From Planctomycetota bacterium (lineage in GTDB: Bacteria; Planctomycetota; UBA1135; GCA-002686595): DNA of 33,720 nucleotides. Every line of letters begins with the position of its first letter. Position 1 is the first letter of the stretch. The position numbers and the translations under genes were made by a program. The stretch spans positions 1 to 33,720 of the forward strand of contig VGYZ01000035.1 of the NCBI GenBank assembly GCA_016872795.1. The letters run 5' to 3'. Positions 1-7,474 of the stretch are shown here, piece by piece. The notes beneath the pieces are model-generated. The model was not told the origin of the DNA and ran no database searches. It saw only the letters and a list, made by a program, of their open reading frames with translations.

Positions 1-1
1 C

Positions 2-583
2 GAGGAGTTTGACGCGCTCGTGAGCACGCTCGCGCTCACCGACCTGCCGCAGCTCGTGCGCGATGTCCCGCACGCAGCGGCCGACGCGATGCGCACGCTC
101 GAGTACAACTCGATCACCTGCCTGCTCGTCGCGCTCGCGCGCGCAGAGCATCCAAAGCTCTCGTGGATCTACCTGCCGCACCACGAGCAGGGGCCGACCA
201 ACCGCGTGACCTACATGTCCAACTACGCGCCGGGCATGGCGCCGGCTGGCAAGAGTTCGCTCCTGTGCGAAGTGACGCACCCCGGCGGGGCGCCCTATCC
301 AGGGCCGGAGCTCGAGCGCGAGGTGCTCGAAGGCCTCGAGCGCTCCGGCATCCTGCGCCGCGACGAGGTGCTGTTCACCGATCGCACATCGACCCGCCAC
401 GCCTACATCGTGTTCGACGCGGCCTACCACGCGCGTCGCGAGGTGATCTTCGACTGGATGGCGCAGGTCGACCTCGTGCCGCTCGGGCGCTTCGGGCGCT
501 TCGAGTACGACAACTCGGACCAGTGCGTGATCAGGGCCCGCGAGCTCGCCGGTTCGCTGCTCGGGCGCCTTCAGCGCGGGTGA
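2..583 (+). CDS. FAD-dependent amine oxidase / protoporphyrinogen oxidase-like protein, C-terminal part
   Basis: The reading frame is open from the left edge (codons from base 2), so only the last roughly 193 residues are present and the true start lies outside the window. The visible part looks like the C-terminal half of the HemY/UDP-galactopyranose-mutase-like FAD oxidoreductases (COG1232 type). It has an entry resembling FDALVSTLALTDLPQL, a substrate-domain stretch around WIYLP and NRVTYMSNYAPG, and a closing segment LGRFGRFEYDNSDQC followed by a helix, where these enzymes finish FAD binding. The N-terminal Rossmann GxGxxG motif cannot be seen. Relatives of this kind often sit in sugar or cell-surface gene clusters, but no such context is visible here. 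The family call is fairly firm; the substrate is unknown. Confidence 0.7.
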   Translation, partial: EEFDALVSTLALTDLPQLVRDVPHAAADAMRTLEYNSITCLLVALARAEHPKLSWIYLPHHEQGPTNRVTYMSNYAPGMAPAGKSSLLCEVTHPGGAPYPGPELEREVLEGLERSGILRRDEVLFTDRTSTRHAYIVFDAAYHARREVIFDWMAQVDLVPLGRFGRFEYDNSDQCVIRARELAGSLLGRLQRG

Positions 584-590
584 GTCGGAA

Positions 591-616
591 TGGAGAGCCC
601 CGCGGGAGGCTCTCCA
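591..616 (+). terminator. Hairpin after the amine-oxidase gene
   Basis: TGGAGAGCC and GGCTCTCCA form a perfect 9-bp stem around an 8-base GC-rich loop, starting 8 bases after the stop codon. No T-tract follows, so it may be a factor-dependent terminator or a 3' end stabiliser. The rest of the 199-base gap to the next gene shows no clear promoter. Confidence 0.45.
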
Positions 617-782
617 GGCCCACGCCAGCGGTATCAATGAGGCGCAATTCGGTCCGCAGGGCCTCCCGGCTCCCTTCCTGGGCGTTCTTGAACTACACTC
701 CTTCGGCGTGCTTCGAACCGGCCCCCTCGCCGTGCTGCGCATGTTCCTTGTCCTGCTCCCGTTCTGACCTCCGCCGCGTCCC

Positions 783-3182
783 ATGAACCTGATTCCCCGA
801 TCGCCGCTGCCCGCCGTCCTGCTGGCCGCGCTCGCCTTGTCGAGCTGCGGCAAAGGCGGCGGATCCTCGGCGCCGGCCGCACCCGAGGGACTCGGCTATG
901 CCTCGACTTTCGAGCTCGCCACCAAGGGTGAAGACTTCGTTCCGCTGGTGGCATCCGTGCGCGGTGGCGCGGTTTCGGACTGGAGCGTGACGCCGACCCT
1001 GCCCGCCGGGCTGGTGCTCGACGCGAACGACGGATCCATCAGCGGCCTGCCGACCGTGCTCGCCGAGCCGGCGACATATGTCGTGCGCGCCTCGAACTCC
1101 GCGGGCTTCAGCGAGACGAGTGTCGAGCTCGGCGTGGTCGCTCCGCTGCAGCTCGTCGTCGTGGCGAACTCGGCCGACAGCACGCTCAGCGTGTTTCGAC
1201 TCGATCCAGGCACCGGCCTGCTCGCTCCGACCGGACTCACGGTTCCCACCTCGGTCGAAGCGGGTGCGCGCGGGCTCGTCGCTCACCCTTCGGGCCGCTA
1301 CCTGTACCTCGTGCAGCGCGACTCGAGCACGATCCGCAGCTTCGATGTCGATGCGGCCTCGGGTCGCATTTTGGAGCGCGGAGCACTCGCCTGCGGGGGC
1401 GAGGACCCCAACGAGCTCTTGCTGTCCCCGGATGGCCAGCGCCTGTATGTGATCGCGCAAACCAGCGTGCACATCGAGACCTTCACGGTCGGCGGCGACG
1501 GTTCGCTCTCGTCCCTCGGCAGCCTCACACTCGATGACGGCCTGAACCCGGTCGACGGAGCGTGGGACGCGGAGCTTTCGGCCGACGGGCGCTTTTTGTG
1601 GCTCTCCAACGTCAGCGCGAAGTCGATCCAGACGCTCGCGATCGATCCGACGACGGGTCTGCCCACCGCCGCCGGCTTGCCGCAAGTCTCGATCTTTGCG
1701 CCGTTCTGGCTCGCGCGCTCGCGCGACGGACGCTTTCTCTACACGAACTGCCGCACCAACAGCCGCCTGCAGGCGTACGCGATCGACGCGCAGACCGGCG
1801 CGCTGTCCCTCGTCGAGAACGAGATCACCGCGCCACAGCCGTCGCGAGTCGCGATCTCGCCCTCGGGGCGTTTCCTGTATGCGACCATCGCGAGCGACGA
1901 CACGCTGCGCACCTTCGCCATCGATCCGCAAACCGGAGCTCTCTCGCAGATCGCCGCGACCCCCGCAGGCGACCGCCCCGAGTCGCTCAGCTTCGACTTC
2001 ACGGGCGAGTACCTCTATGTCACCAACGGTGGAGGCTCGGAGCTCGAGATCTTCGGCGTGGATCCGGCCACCGGTGTCATCCTGCGCGGGGACTCGCTGC
2101 GCACGCGCGCGTCTCCGTTGAGCATCGCATCGATCGCGGGCGATGCTCCCGCAAGCCCGCGCGCCGCTTTCGCCTATGTTCAGACGGCCCAAGCCTCGGC
2201 GCCGACCGTGTTCCGCATCGCCTCTGCGGACGGAGCACTCGAACCGCTCTCGGCGCCCGCGCCTGCGACGGACCAACCGCAGTCGGTAGCCCTGCATCCG
2301 TCTGCTCGCTGGCTCGTCTCAGCGCGTGCGAACGACAACCAGGTCTCCGTGCTGCAGATCGATCCCGTGTCGGGCCTGCCGACGGCGCCGGAGTCACTCC
2401 ACGCGGTCGGAACGGAGCCGATCGCACTGGCGTTCGAGCCCTCGGGTCGCCGCCTGCTCGTGCTGCATCGCACTGGGGGTGAGATCCGCACGCTCGACTT
2501 CGACGAGAACACAGGAGTGCTCGTGCATGTCTCCGCACTGCCCGTCAGCAGCGGCTCGCGCTCGATCGCGGTCGATCCCAGCGGTCGCTTCGCCTATGTG
2601 GCGAACCCCCAGACCAGCGAGATCTTCACGGTCGCGATCGACCTCGCGACGGGCGCGCTCTCGCAGGCCCAGCCGACCGAGCCCCTCGACGGCGAGCCGA
2701 CCGCGATCGCGGTCACTCCGAACGGTCGCTATTTGTTGGCGAGCGCGGCTTCGAAGGGCCGGGTCGCGCTGTACGGGATCACCGCCCTGCCCGGCGACCC
2801 GACGGACGGCGCCCTGACGCTGATCAACTCGCGCCTCTCGGGCACGAACACGGTTGCGATCGCCAGCGACCCGATCGGCCGCTTCTTGTATGCCTGCAAC
2901 CGCGACACGGTCGGCGGGGGCGATGTGAGCGTGTTCCGCGTCGAGCCCAATGGACTCTCCTTTGGCTTCCTCACGAGCGTCGGCGAGGTCAGCGCCGGCG
3001 CACAGCCCATCGCGGCCGTCGTGCATCCCGCCGGATCCCAGCTCTATGTCGCCAGCGAAGGTTCGAGCACGCTGTCCCGGCTCGTGATCGATCGCACAAC
3101 CGGCATGCCGCAGGCCGTCCAGTCGACGAGCCTCGCTTCGGCTCCGCAAGGCATCGCGCTGAGCTTGCGCCTCGTCCCCTAG
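783..3182 (+). CDS. Lipoprotein with Ig-like domain and two seven-bladed beta-propellers (lactonase/YncE type)
   Basis: The 799-residue protein starts with a lipoprotein signal peptide whose lipobox is L19-S20-S21-C22, so it should be processed by signal peptidase II and lipid-anchored outside the cytoplasmic membrane. Residues about 40-118 look like a putative-Ig (He_PIG type) domain (TPTLPAGLVLDANDGSISG). From about residue 122 to the end I count 14 copies of a roughly 45-residue repeat with the pattern PSGRFLYxxN...SxxTFxIDPxTGxL, enough for two seven-bladed propellers of the 6-phosphogluconolactonase/YncE-like fold. Such secreted propellers in this type of bacterium usually have no known substrate, so no enzymatic role is claimed. 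Its stop codon lies in a CTAG shared with the convergent downstream gene. Confidence 0.8.
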   Translation: MNLIPRSPLPAVLLAALALSSCGKGGGSSAPAAPEGLGYASTFELATKGEDFVPLVASVRGGAVSDWSVTPTLPAGLVLDANDGSISGLPTVLAEPATYVVRASNSAGFSETSVELGVVAPLQLVVVANSADSTLSVFRLDPGTGLLAPTGLTVPTSVEAGARGLVAHPSGRYLYLVQRDSSTIRSFDVDAASGRILERGALACGGEDPNELLLSPDGQRLYVIAQTSVHIETFTVGGDGSLSSLGSLTLDDGLNPVDGAWDAELSADGRFLWLSNVSAKSIQTLAIDPTTGLPTAAGLPQVSIFAPFWLARSRDGRFLYTNCRTNSRLQAYAIDAQTGALSLVENEITAPQPSRVAISPSGRFLYATIASDDTLRTFAIDPQTGALSQIAATPAGDRPESLSFDFTGEYLYVTNGGGSELEIFGVDPATGVILRGDSLRTRASPLSIASIAGDAPASPRAAFAYVQTAQASAPTVFRIASADGALEPLSAPAPATDQPQSVALHPSARWLVSARANDNQVSVLQIDPVSGLPTAPESLHAVGTEPIALAFEPSGRRLLVLHRTGGEIRTLDFDENTGVLVHVSALPVSSGSRSIAVDPSGRFAYVANPQTSEIFTVAIDLATGALSQAQPTEPLDGEPTAIAVTPNGRYLLASAASKGRVALYGITALPGDPTDGALTLINSRLSGTNTVAIASDPIGRFLYACNRDTVGGGDVSVFRVEPNGLSFGFLTSVGEVSAGAQPIAAVVHPAGSQLYVASEGSSTLSRLVIDRTTGMPQAVQSTSLASAPQGIALSLRLVP

Positions 3183-4567
3183 CCGTCCGCCTGCCGGGCG
3201 AGAGCGAGCGAGCGGGCCGAGCCGATCTCCTCGAGTGCGGAGCGCGCGCGCGCTTGCACCGTGTCGCAGGCGCTCGCGCCGTGGAGCTCCGCCAGTCCGT
3301 GAACGAGCTCGTCGCGCGCGTCTCCCCGCGCAAGTAGCTCCGCCAAGGCCTCCATGGCAGCGCCGCAGTCCGCCGCGGCGGCGCGTTCCAAGAGCAGCGG
3401 CCTCGCTGCCTCGAGCCAGTCGCTGCGCTCGAGAAGCCACCCCTTCCACGCCGCGCTGTCCCCGCCGAGGTCGCGCCCCGCGATCGCGCGTAGCGCGTCC
3501 CGAGCCGTCGCCCGCACGAGAGCGTCCACATCGTCGAGAGCCAGCGCCAAAGCGTCGATCGAGCGCGTGTCGCCTGCGTTGCGGAGCGCCGCGGCGGCGC
3601 AGCGGCGCTTTTCGGGATCGGGACTCGCCAGCGAACGACGCAGGCCGGCGAGCGAGCGCTCCCCGAGCGCCGCCCGAGCCGGACAGGCCGGCTGGGCCAG
3701 TGCCGAGAGGATCTTGAGATCGAGCGCCGTGACACGGCCCAGTGCGCGCGCCGCGAGGGCCGGCCCGCGCAGATCGCCCGAGTGCGCCCAGCCGCGCACG
3801 AGCGCGGAGGCGAGTTCGGGCGAGAGAGCATCGAACGACGACTCGAGCTGACGCTCGCTCGCTTTCGAGGAGCGCAGCGCGAGCGCGAGCGCGCGTTCGA
3901 CAGGCTCGGCGACGAAGTCGCGGGCGAGATCGAGCGGCTCGAAGCCGCGCGCGATGCGCAGCACCGTCGGCAAGGCCACTTCCCCACCGAGCTCGCCGGC
4001 GAGCTCGACCAGCACGCGCCGCTCGTCGCGGTGGGGCGCGGCGCACGCGAGCAGCGCCGCGGCGCGCAGCTGGGGCTCATACCGCACCCACGCATCGCGC
4101 AACGCCGCGACCCGGATGTCCCCCGTCGCGGCCGTCTCGCCTTCCGGCCACTCGCCGCGTCCGAGGATGCCTGCGAGCAGCTCCGGCACGATGTCGGGAC
4201 CAAGACTCACGGCAGCGTTCGCCAGCGACACCGGCCCCAGCCCGCGAGCGCCCTCGAGCACGCCGCGCAATGCCAGCCGCGCGTCCAAAACGCCGGTCAC
4301 CGCCGCCGGGCGCACGCGCTCGGGCTCGACTCGGACCACCGGTCGCTCGTCCTGCGCGACGGGCTCGAGCCAATCGAGCTCGTGAGCATCATGCTGTTCG
4401 TCTGCCTCCGAGAGAGGCGACGCATCCGCGGGCTCGATGACGGGAACGCTCACCTCTCGAGCGGGCTCCGCCGCGCGTCGCCGAGGGATGTCCATCACCG
4501 CGAGCGCCACAAGGGCACTCGACCCGACCAGCGCTCCCCACGCGAGTTCCAGCCGCCGGGCGCTCAT
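3179..4567 (-). CDS. Membrane-anchored HEAT-repeat protein at the end of the pilin-like operon
   Basis: The 462-residue protein begins MSARRLELAWGALVG, with one membrane segment at about residues 8-26, followed by an acidic low-complexity linker. From about residue 90 onward it is Ala/Leu-rich helical repeats typical of HEAT/PBS-lyase-like solenoids, for example RCAAAALRNAGDTRSIDALA and DDVDALVRATARDALRAIA. The start was chosen because its ATG overlaps the TGA of the upstream PilX-like gene in an ATGA, implying translational coupling; the open frame extends further upstream only as a shadow. HEAT solenoids are protein-binding scaffolds. Its place as last gene of a pilin-like operon suggests an assembly or anchoring role, which is inference. 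No catalytic motif is visible. Confidence 0.75.
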   Translation of the reverse strand: MSARRLELAWGALVGSSALVALAVMDIPRRRAAEPAREVSVPVIEPADASPLSEADEQHDAHELDWLEPVAQDERPVVRVEPERVRPAAVTGVLDARLALRGVLEGARGLGPVSLANAAVSLGPDIVPELLAGILGRGEWPEGETAATGDIRVAALRDAWVRYEPQLRAAALLACAAPHRDERRVLVELAGELGGEVALPTVLRIARGFEPLDLARDFVAEPVERALALALRSSKASERQLESSFDALSPELASALVRGWAHSGDLRGPALAARALGRVTALDLKILSALAQPACPARAALGERSLAGLRRSLASPDPEKRRCAAAALRNAGDTRSIDALALALDDVDALVRATARDALRAIAGRDLGGDSAAWKGWLLERSDWLEAARPLLLERAAAADCGAAMEALAELLARGDARDELVHGLAELHGASACDTVQARARSALEEIGSARSLALARQADG

Positions 4568-6012
4568 TGAGCGGCCACCGTGCGCCACGAGACGACATTC
4601 CAGTCCACTTCGCCCGGTGCCGAAGTGGGCAGCCCCGGCAGCGTGATCGCGCCGCTCGCGATGCGACCGTCGAAGTTGACCGTCAGCTTGGAGTGCTGGC
4701 TTCCGTAGTCGCGGTTGATGCACACTTGATTGCCGGCCGTCATGTTGCCGTTGACGGTGACCTTGGCCGAGCCCGTGGCCGAGAGGTTGTTGTCGTGGAA
4801 GTTGTTCTCGGCGTACATGAACGAGTCCATGCGCTCGAGCGTGCCGAAGCTCGGATCGCCGAAGTAGATGTTGCCCGAGCTGGCAACGGCGGGGTCTTTC
4901 ATCGCGATCATCGCGAGCGCCCCCGTCGTGGCGTTCTGGTAGAGGATGTTGTCGGAGATGTAGATGTTGCCGCGCACGACGAATGTCGCTCGCACGGGAT
5001 CCGAGCCACTGTTGAACAGCGTGAAGGAGTAGATGTTGTTGTTGTGGATCCAGAGGTTGCCGTCGATGTAGTAGACCTTGTTGCTCGCGTTGGATCCCGG
5101 GTTGTTGTCGTGTCCGGCGAGCGTGATTCGAGTCCCGTTGGCCGGCGCGACGGTCGAGCTGCCGCTGACCGCTTCGTAGGGATCCTCGAGGAAGTAGTCG
5201 TCCTTGGAGGTCGAGGAAGTGGCCGAAGTCCGATCGCTCGGATTCTTGCGGAAGATGTGGGCTGGACTGGACTCGGACACCTGCCACGCGCGGCCGCCGA
5301 GCGCCGTGTGCGTCTTGTAGGTCGCCGACGCGAAGAGCGCGTTCACGTTGTAGTGCGCCGTGGTCGCGTAGTTCATCCCCGCGATATCGGGAATCGGCAA
5401 TGTCTTGCCCGTGTCTCCGCTGCCGCCACTGATCGAACCGGCCGCACGGATCAGACCGTTGATCTGTGCGCCGCCCGTGACGAGCACATTGCGACCGCTG
5501 TAGATGTTGCCATTGATCAGGTCGGCCTGAACGCCCGTGCCTCCGAACTTCATGTCGTACAGCGGATCACCCGAGATGTTGCCGGCGAACAGCGCGCTGT
5601 CGTAGATGTCGTCATCGCTCGACTCGAGCACGGCTTCCGTCGCCTGTCGCACGCCGCCAACCTCGGCCATCGATGTCACCGTGACCGTTCCGTCGTGACT
5701 GTTTCGAATGCGGTACCAGTAACCACCGCCGGAAAAAGGCAGCGGTTCCTCGTCGCTCCCCACCTCGAGCTCGTCGGTCTGCTCGTCGATGGCACCGCCG
5801 CGAACGGAGCCGATCGCCAGCGAGAGCCCAGCTTCCGCCACATACAGCGCGCGCGCCGCGTGCTCGTCGCCCTCGTTCTCTCGTTTCACCGAACCGCTGT
5901 AGCTGGAAAGTCCAGCAGCGAGCGCCGCGAGCACCATCACCGCGATCAACGCAACGAGCAACGCCGAGCCGCGCCGCTGCTGCGTCGCACATGTCCATCC
6001 TCGCGTCATCAT
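4564..6012 (-). CDS. PilX-like type IV pilus assembly/minor pilin protein with large Asn/Gly-rich domain
   Basis: The 482-residue protein opens with a short basic stretch and the hydrophobic segment RRGSALLVALIAVMVLAAL, followed by a polar helix with an AEAGL motif, which is the PilX_N signature of type IV pilus assembly proteins. The remainder (about 150-480) is rich in N, G, S and T with repeated NGNIY, GNIYI and VNGNM elements spaced like a beta-helix or polymer-forming domain. The start is the first of two tandem ATGs, 14 bases after the upstream stop and preceded by GAGGGGAG; a longer open frame upstream lacks this signal. It sits between the PilW-like gene and the HEAT gene and overlaps the latter by 4 bases. 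Its role in pilus or secretion pseudopilus assembly is inferred from family and context. Confidence 0.75.
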   Translation of the reverse strand: MMTRGWTCATQQRRGSALLVALIAVMVLAALAAGLSSYSGSVKRENEGDEHAARALYVAEAGLSLAIGSVRGGAIDEQTDELEVGSDEEPLPFSGGGYWYRIRNSHDGTVTVTSMAEVGGVRQATEAVLESSDDDIYDSALFAGNISGDPLYDMKFGGTGVQADLINGNIYSGRNVLVTGGAQINGLIRAAGSISGGSGDTGKTLPIPDIAGMNYATTAHYNVNALFASATYKTHTALGGRAWQVSESSPAHIFRKNPSDRTSATSSTSKDDYFLEDPYEAVSGSSTVAPANGTRITLAGHDNNPGSNASNKVYYIDGNLWIHNNNIYSFTLFNSGSDPVRATFVVRGNIYISDNILYQNATTGALAMIAMKDPAVASSGNIYFGDPSFGTLERMDSFMYAENNFHDNNLSATGSAKVTVNGNMTAGNQVCINRDYGSQHSKLTVNFDGRIASGAITLPGLPTSAPGEVDWNVVSWRTVAAQ

Positions 6013-6026
6013 GTCCGTCTCCCCTC

Positions 6027-6698
6027 TCAGTTCCTCAGGTGCACCGTCGTCACGACCGTCCGCAGCAGCACATCGCCGCCCGGCCCACGCGCGCCCAAAG
6101 TTGCACGGATCACCACGCTGGTTCCGCCGTTCTGCCACTGCAGACTGAGCCCGCCTTCGTCGACGAGGCCGTTGCCGTTGTCATCGACATTGTTTCCCGC
6201 GATCTCGCCTTCGAGCACCTCCGTCACGCCGCTCGCGAGCACGAGCTCGCACGCAGGAGTGGCCGCAGTGTCGAGCACGAGCACCACATTGCCTTCGTCC
6301 ACCAAGCCATCGCCGTCGTTGTCGAGCCCGTCGTTGGGATCCTCGGGACTCGGAATGCGGCCGATGCGCCGCAGCGGACCTTCGTCGATCTCGCCCTGCA
6401 CGACATCGAAGCCCTCGACCGTGCGATAGTCCACTTGCCCCGCGGCACGCCCTGCGGCTGGTGAGAGCGGCAGGCTCGCCGAGCTTGCGTTCATGAGCTC
6501 GCTCGCGATGCCGTCGACGAGCCGCTGGGCTTTCCCGGAGAGCGCCGACGCGCTCACGCCGGCTTCCGCTGCGGCGCGACCGCGCTGCGCGACGGTACCG
6601 ATCGCGCCGAGCAGCAACACGAGACAACCGGTCGCGATCACGACCTCCAGCAAGGTCACTCCGCGCCGCGCGCGATGTGCGTTCAACGGCGACGGCAC
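6027..6698 (-). CDS. PilW/GspJ-like prepilin with calcium-loop motifs
   Basis: The 223-residue protein has a classical prepilin leader: basic residues, then G13 followed by VTLLEVVIA with Glu at +5 (E18), then a hydrophobic helix to about residue 37. Prepilin peptidase should cut after G13. Two Asp/Asn-rich loops occur at about residues 120-135 (DPNDGLDNDGDGLVDEG) and 170-181 (NNVDDNGNGLVDEG), resembling EF-hand-like or thrombospondin-type calcium loops. The likely start is GTG, overlapping the end of the PilV-like gene by 16 bases. With the flanking genes it forms the minor-pilin set of a type IV pilus or type II secretion-like system. The choice between PilW and GspJ cannot be made from sequence alone. 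Confidence 0.8.
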   Translation of the reverse strand: MPSPLNAHRARRGVTLLEVVIATGCLVLLLGAIGTVAQRGRAAAEAGVSASALSGKAQRLVDGIASELMNASSASLPLSPAAGRAAGQVDYRTVEGFDVVQGEIDEGPLRRIGRIPSPEDPNDGLDNDGDGLVDEGNVVLVLDTAATPACELVLASGVTEVLEGEIAGNNVDDNGNGLVDEGGLSLQWQNGGTSVVIRATLGARGPGGDVLLRTVVTTVHLRN

Positions 6699-7243
6699 AG
6701 GATCGTCTCCAGATCAAAGGTCTCGTCACCGCGTGCTCCGCGCCACTCGACACGCACGCGGACTGGCAAGATCTCGTAGTCCAGCGCGCGGTTCAGTCCG
6801 TCGATCACGCCGTCGGCGTTGAGATCGCGTGGCATACCGAGCGAGGGGTCCACGATGTCCTCTCGCAGCCATTCGACGCCGCCGGACACGACGGTCGGGA
6901 ACATCACGCGGCCGCACTGACCGTCGGCGTCCCCAGAGCGCGCGCGCAGACCCGCCACGGCGAAGTTGCTGCCGCGCGCCGTGATCGAGAGCCCGGCGTC
7001 GTCCTGCGTGCTCTGGTTGTAGAGCGCGTAAGCCTCCGTGAAGTCCGACGCGCTGAGCTCCTCGAGCACGCGGCGCGACGCGACGCGCGCGAGCGCAGCG
7101 TCGCCTTCGCAGCGCTGCAGAGTCAGCGACGCGAGCATCGCCCCCGCCATCCCGACCGCGCCCAGCGTGAGTGCGACTGCGCCCACGAGCACTTCGAGCA
7201 GCGTGAAGCCGCCCCGCCGATTGCGCTGTTTCCGGTTCCCCAT
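6683..7243 (-). CDS. PilV/GspI-like prepilin, first gene of the pilin-like operon
   Basis: The 186-residue protein starts MGNRKQRNRRG, with a prepilin cleavage site after G12 (GGFTLLEVLVGA, Glu17 at +5) and a hydrophobic helix to about residue 35. ATG at 7243 was chosen over an upstream in-frame GTG because the distance from start to cleavage site is then normal and a G-rich stretch precedes it. Near the C terminus (about 140-150) lies DLNADGVIDGLN, a dockerin-like calcium loop. It is the first gene of a four-gene unit (PilV, PilW, PilX, HEAT) read leftward, all abutting or overlapping. The 231-base gap upstream should hold the operon promoter, though I could not pick out clear -35/-10 boxes. 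Confidence 0.78.
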   Translation of the reverse strand: MGNRKQRNRRGGFTLLEVLVGAVALTLGAVGMAGAMLASLTLQRCEGDAALARVASRRVLEELSASDFTEAYALYNQSTQDDAGLSITARGSNFAVAGLRARSGDADGQCGRVMFPTVVSGGVEWLREDIVDPSLGMPRDLNADGVIDGLNRALDYEILPVRVRVEWRGARGDETFDLETILCRRR

Positions 7244-7417
7244 GCCCCCATCGCCCTGCGCCGCCAGCGAGCCGCGCGCCACACGATGGTCTCCGCGCCG
7301 TTCTTCGTCCGGCGTCCGGTGCCGCCCGAACAGGAAATCGCAATTGTGAGGCGCCCCCCCGGGGGTGAGGACGGGAGTTCAGGGCCAAGGCTCCGACGCT
7401 TCAGCCCTTAAACGCCA

Positions 7418-7451
7418 CCGGCCGCGCAACCGGAAAAGACTGCACGGCCGG
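7418..7451 (-). terminator. Possible terminator hairpin after glyS
   Basis: CCGGCCG and CGGCCGG can pair over a 20-base loop just downstream of the glycyl-tRNA synthetase stop codon. The loop is long and there is no T-tract, so the call is weak. Confidence 0.25.
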
Positions 7452-7474
7452 AGCAAGGAGAGCGGACGCAGCCG

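Noticed and set aside
4567..6429. A 620-codon plus-strand open frame opposite the pilin-like genes
   Set aside because: Its Val/Asp/Arg-rich sequence mirrors the minus-strand PilX-like gene, which has a ribosome site and family motifs.
7350..7366. C7G5 run upstream of the pilin-like operon as a phase-variation tract
   Set aside because: It is a single short palindromic run in a GC-rich gap, not placed in a reading frame or clearly within a promoter; no evidence of variability can be seen.
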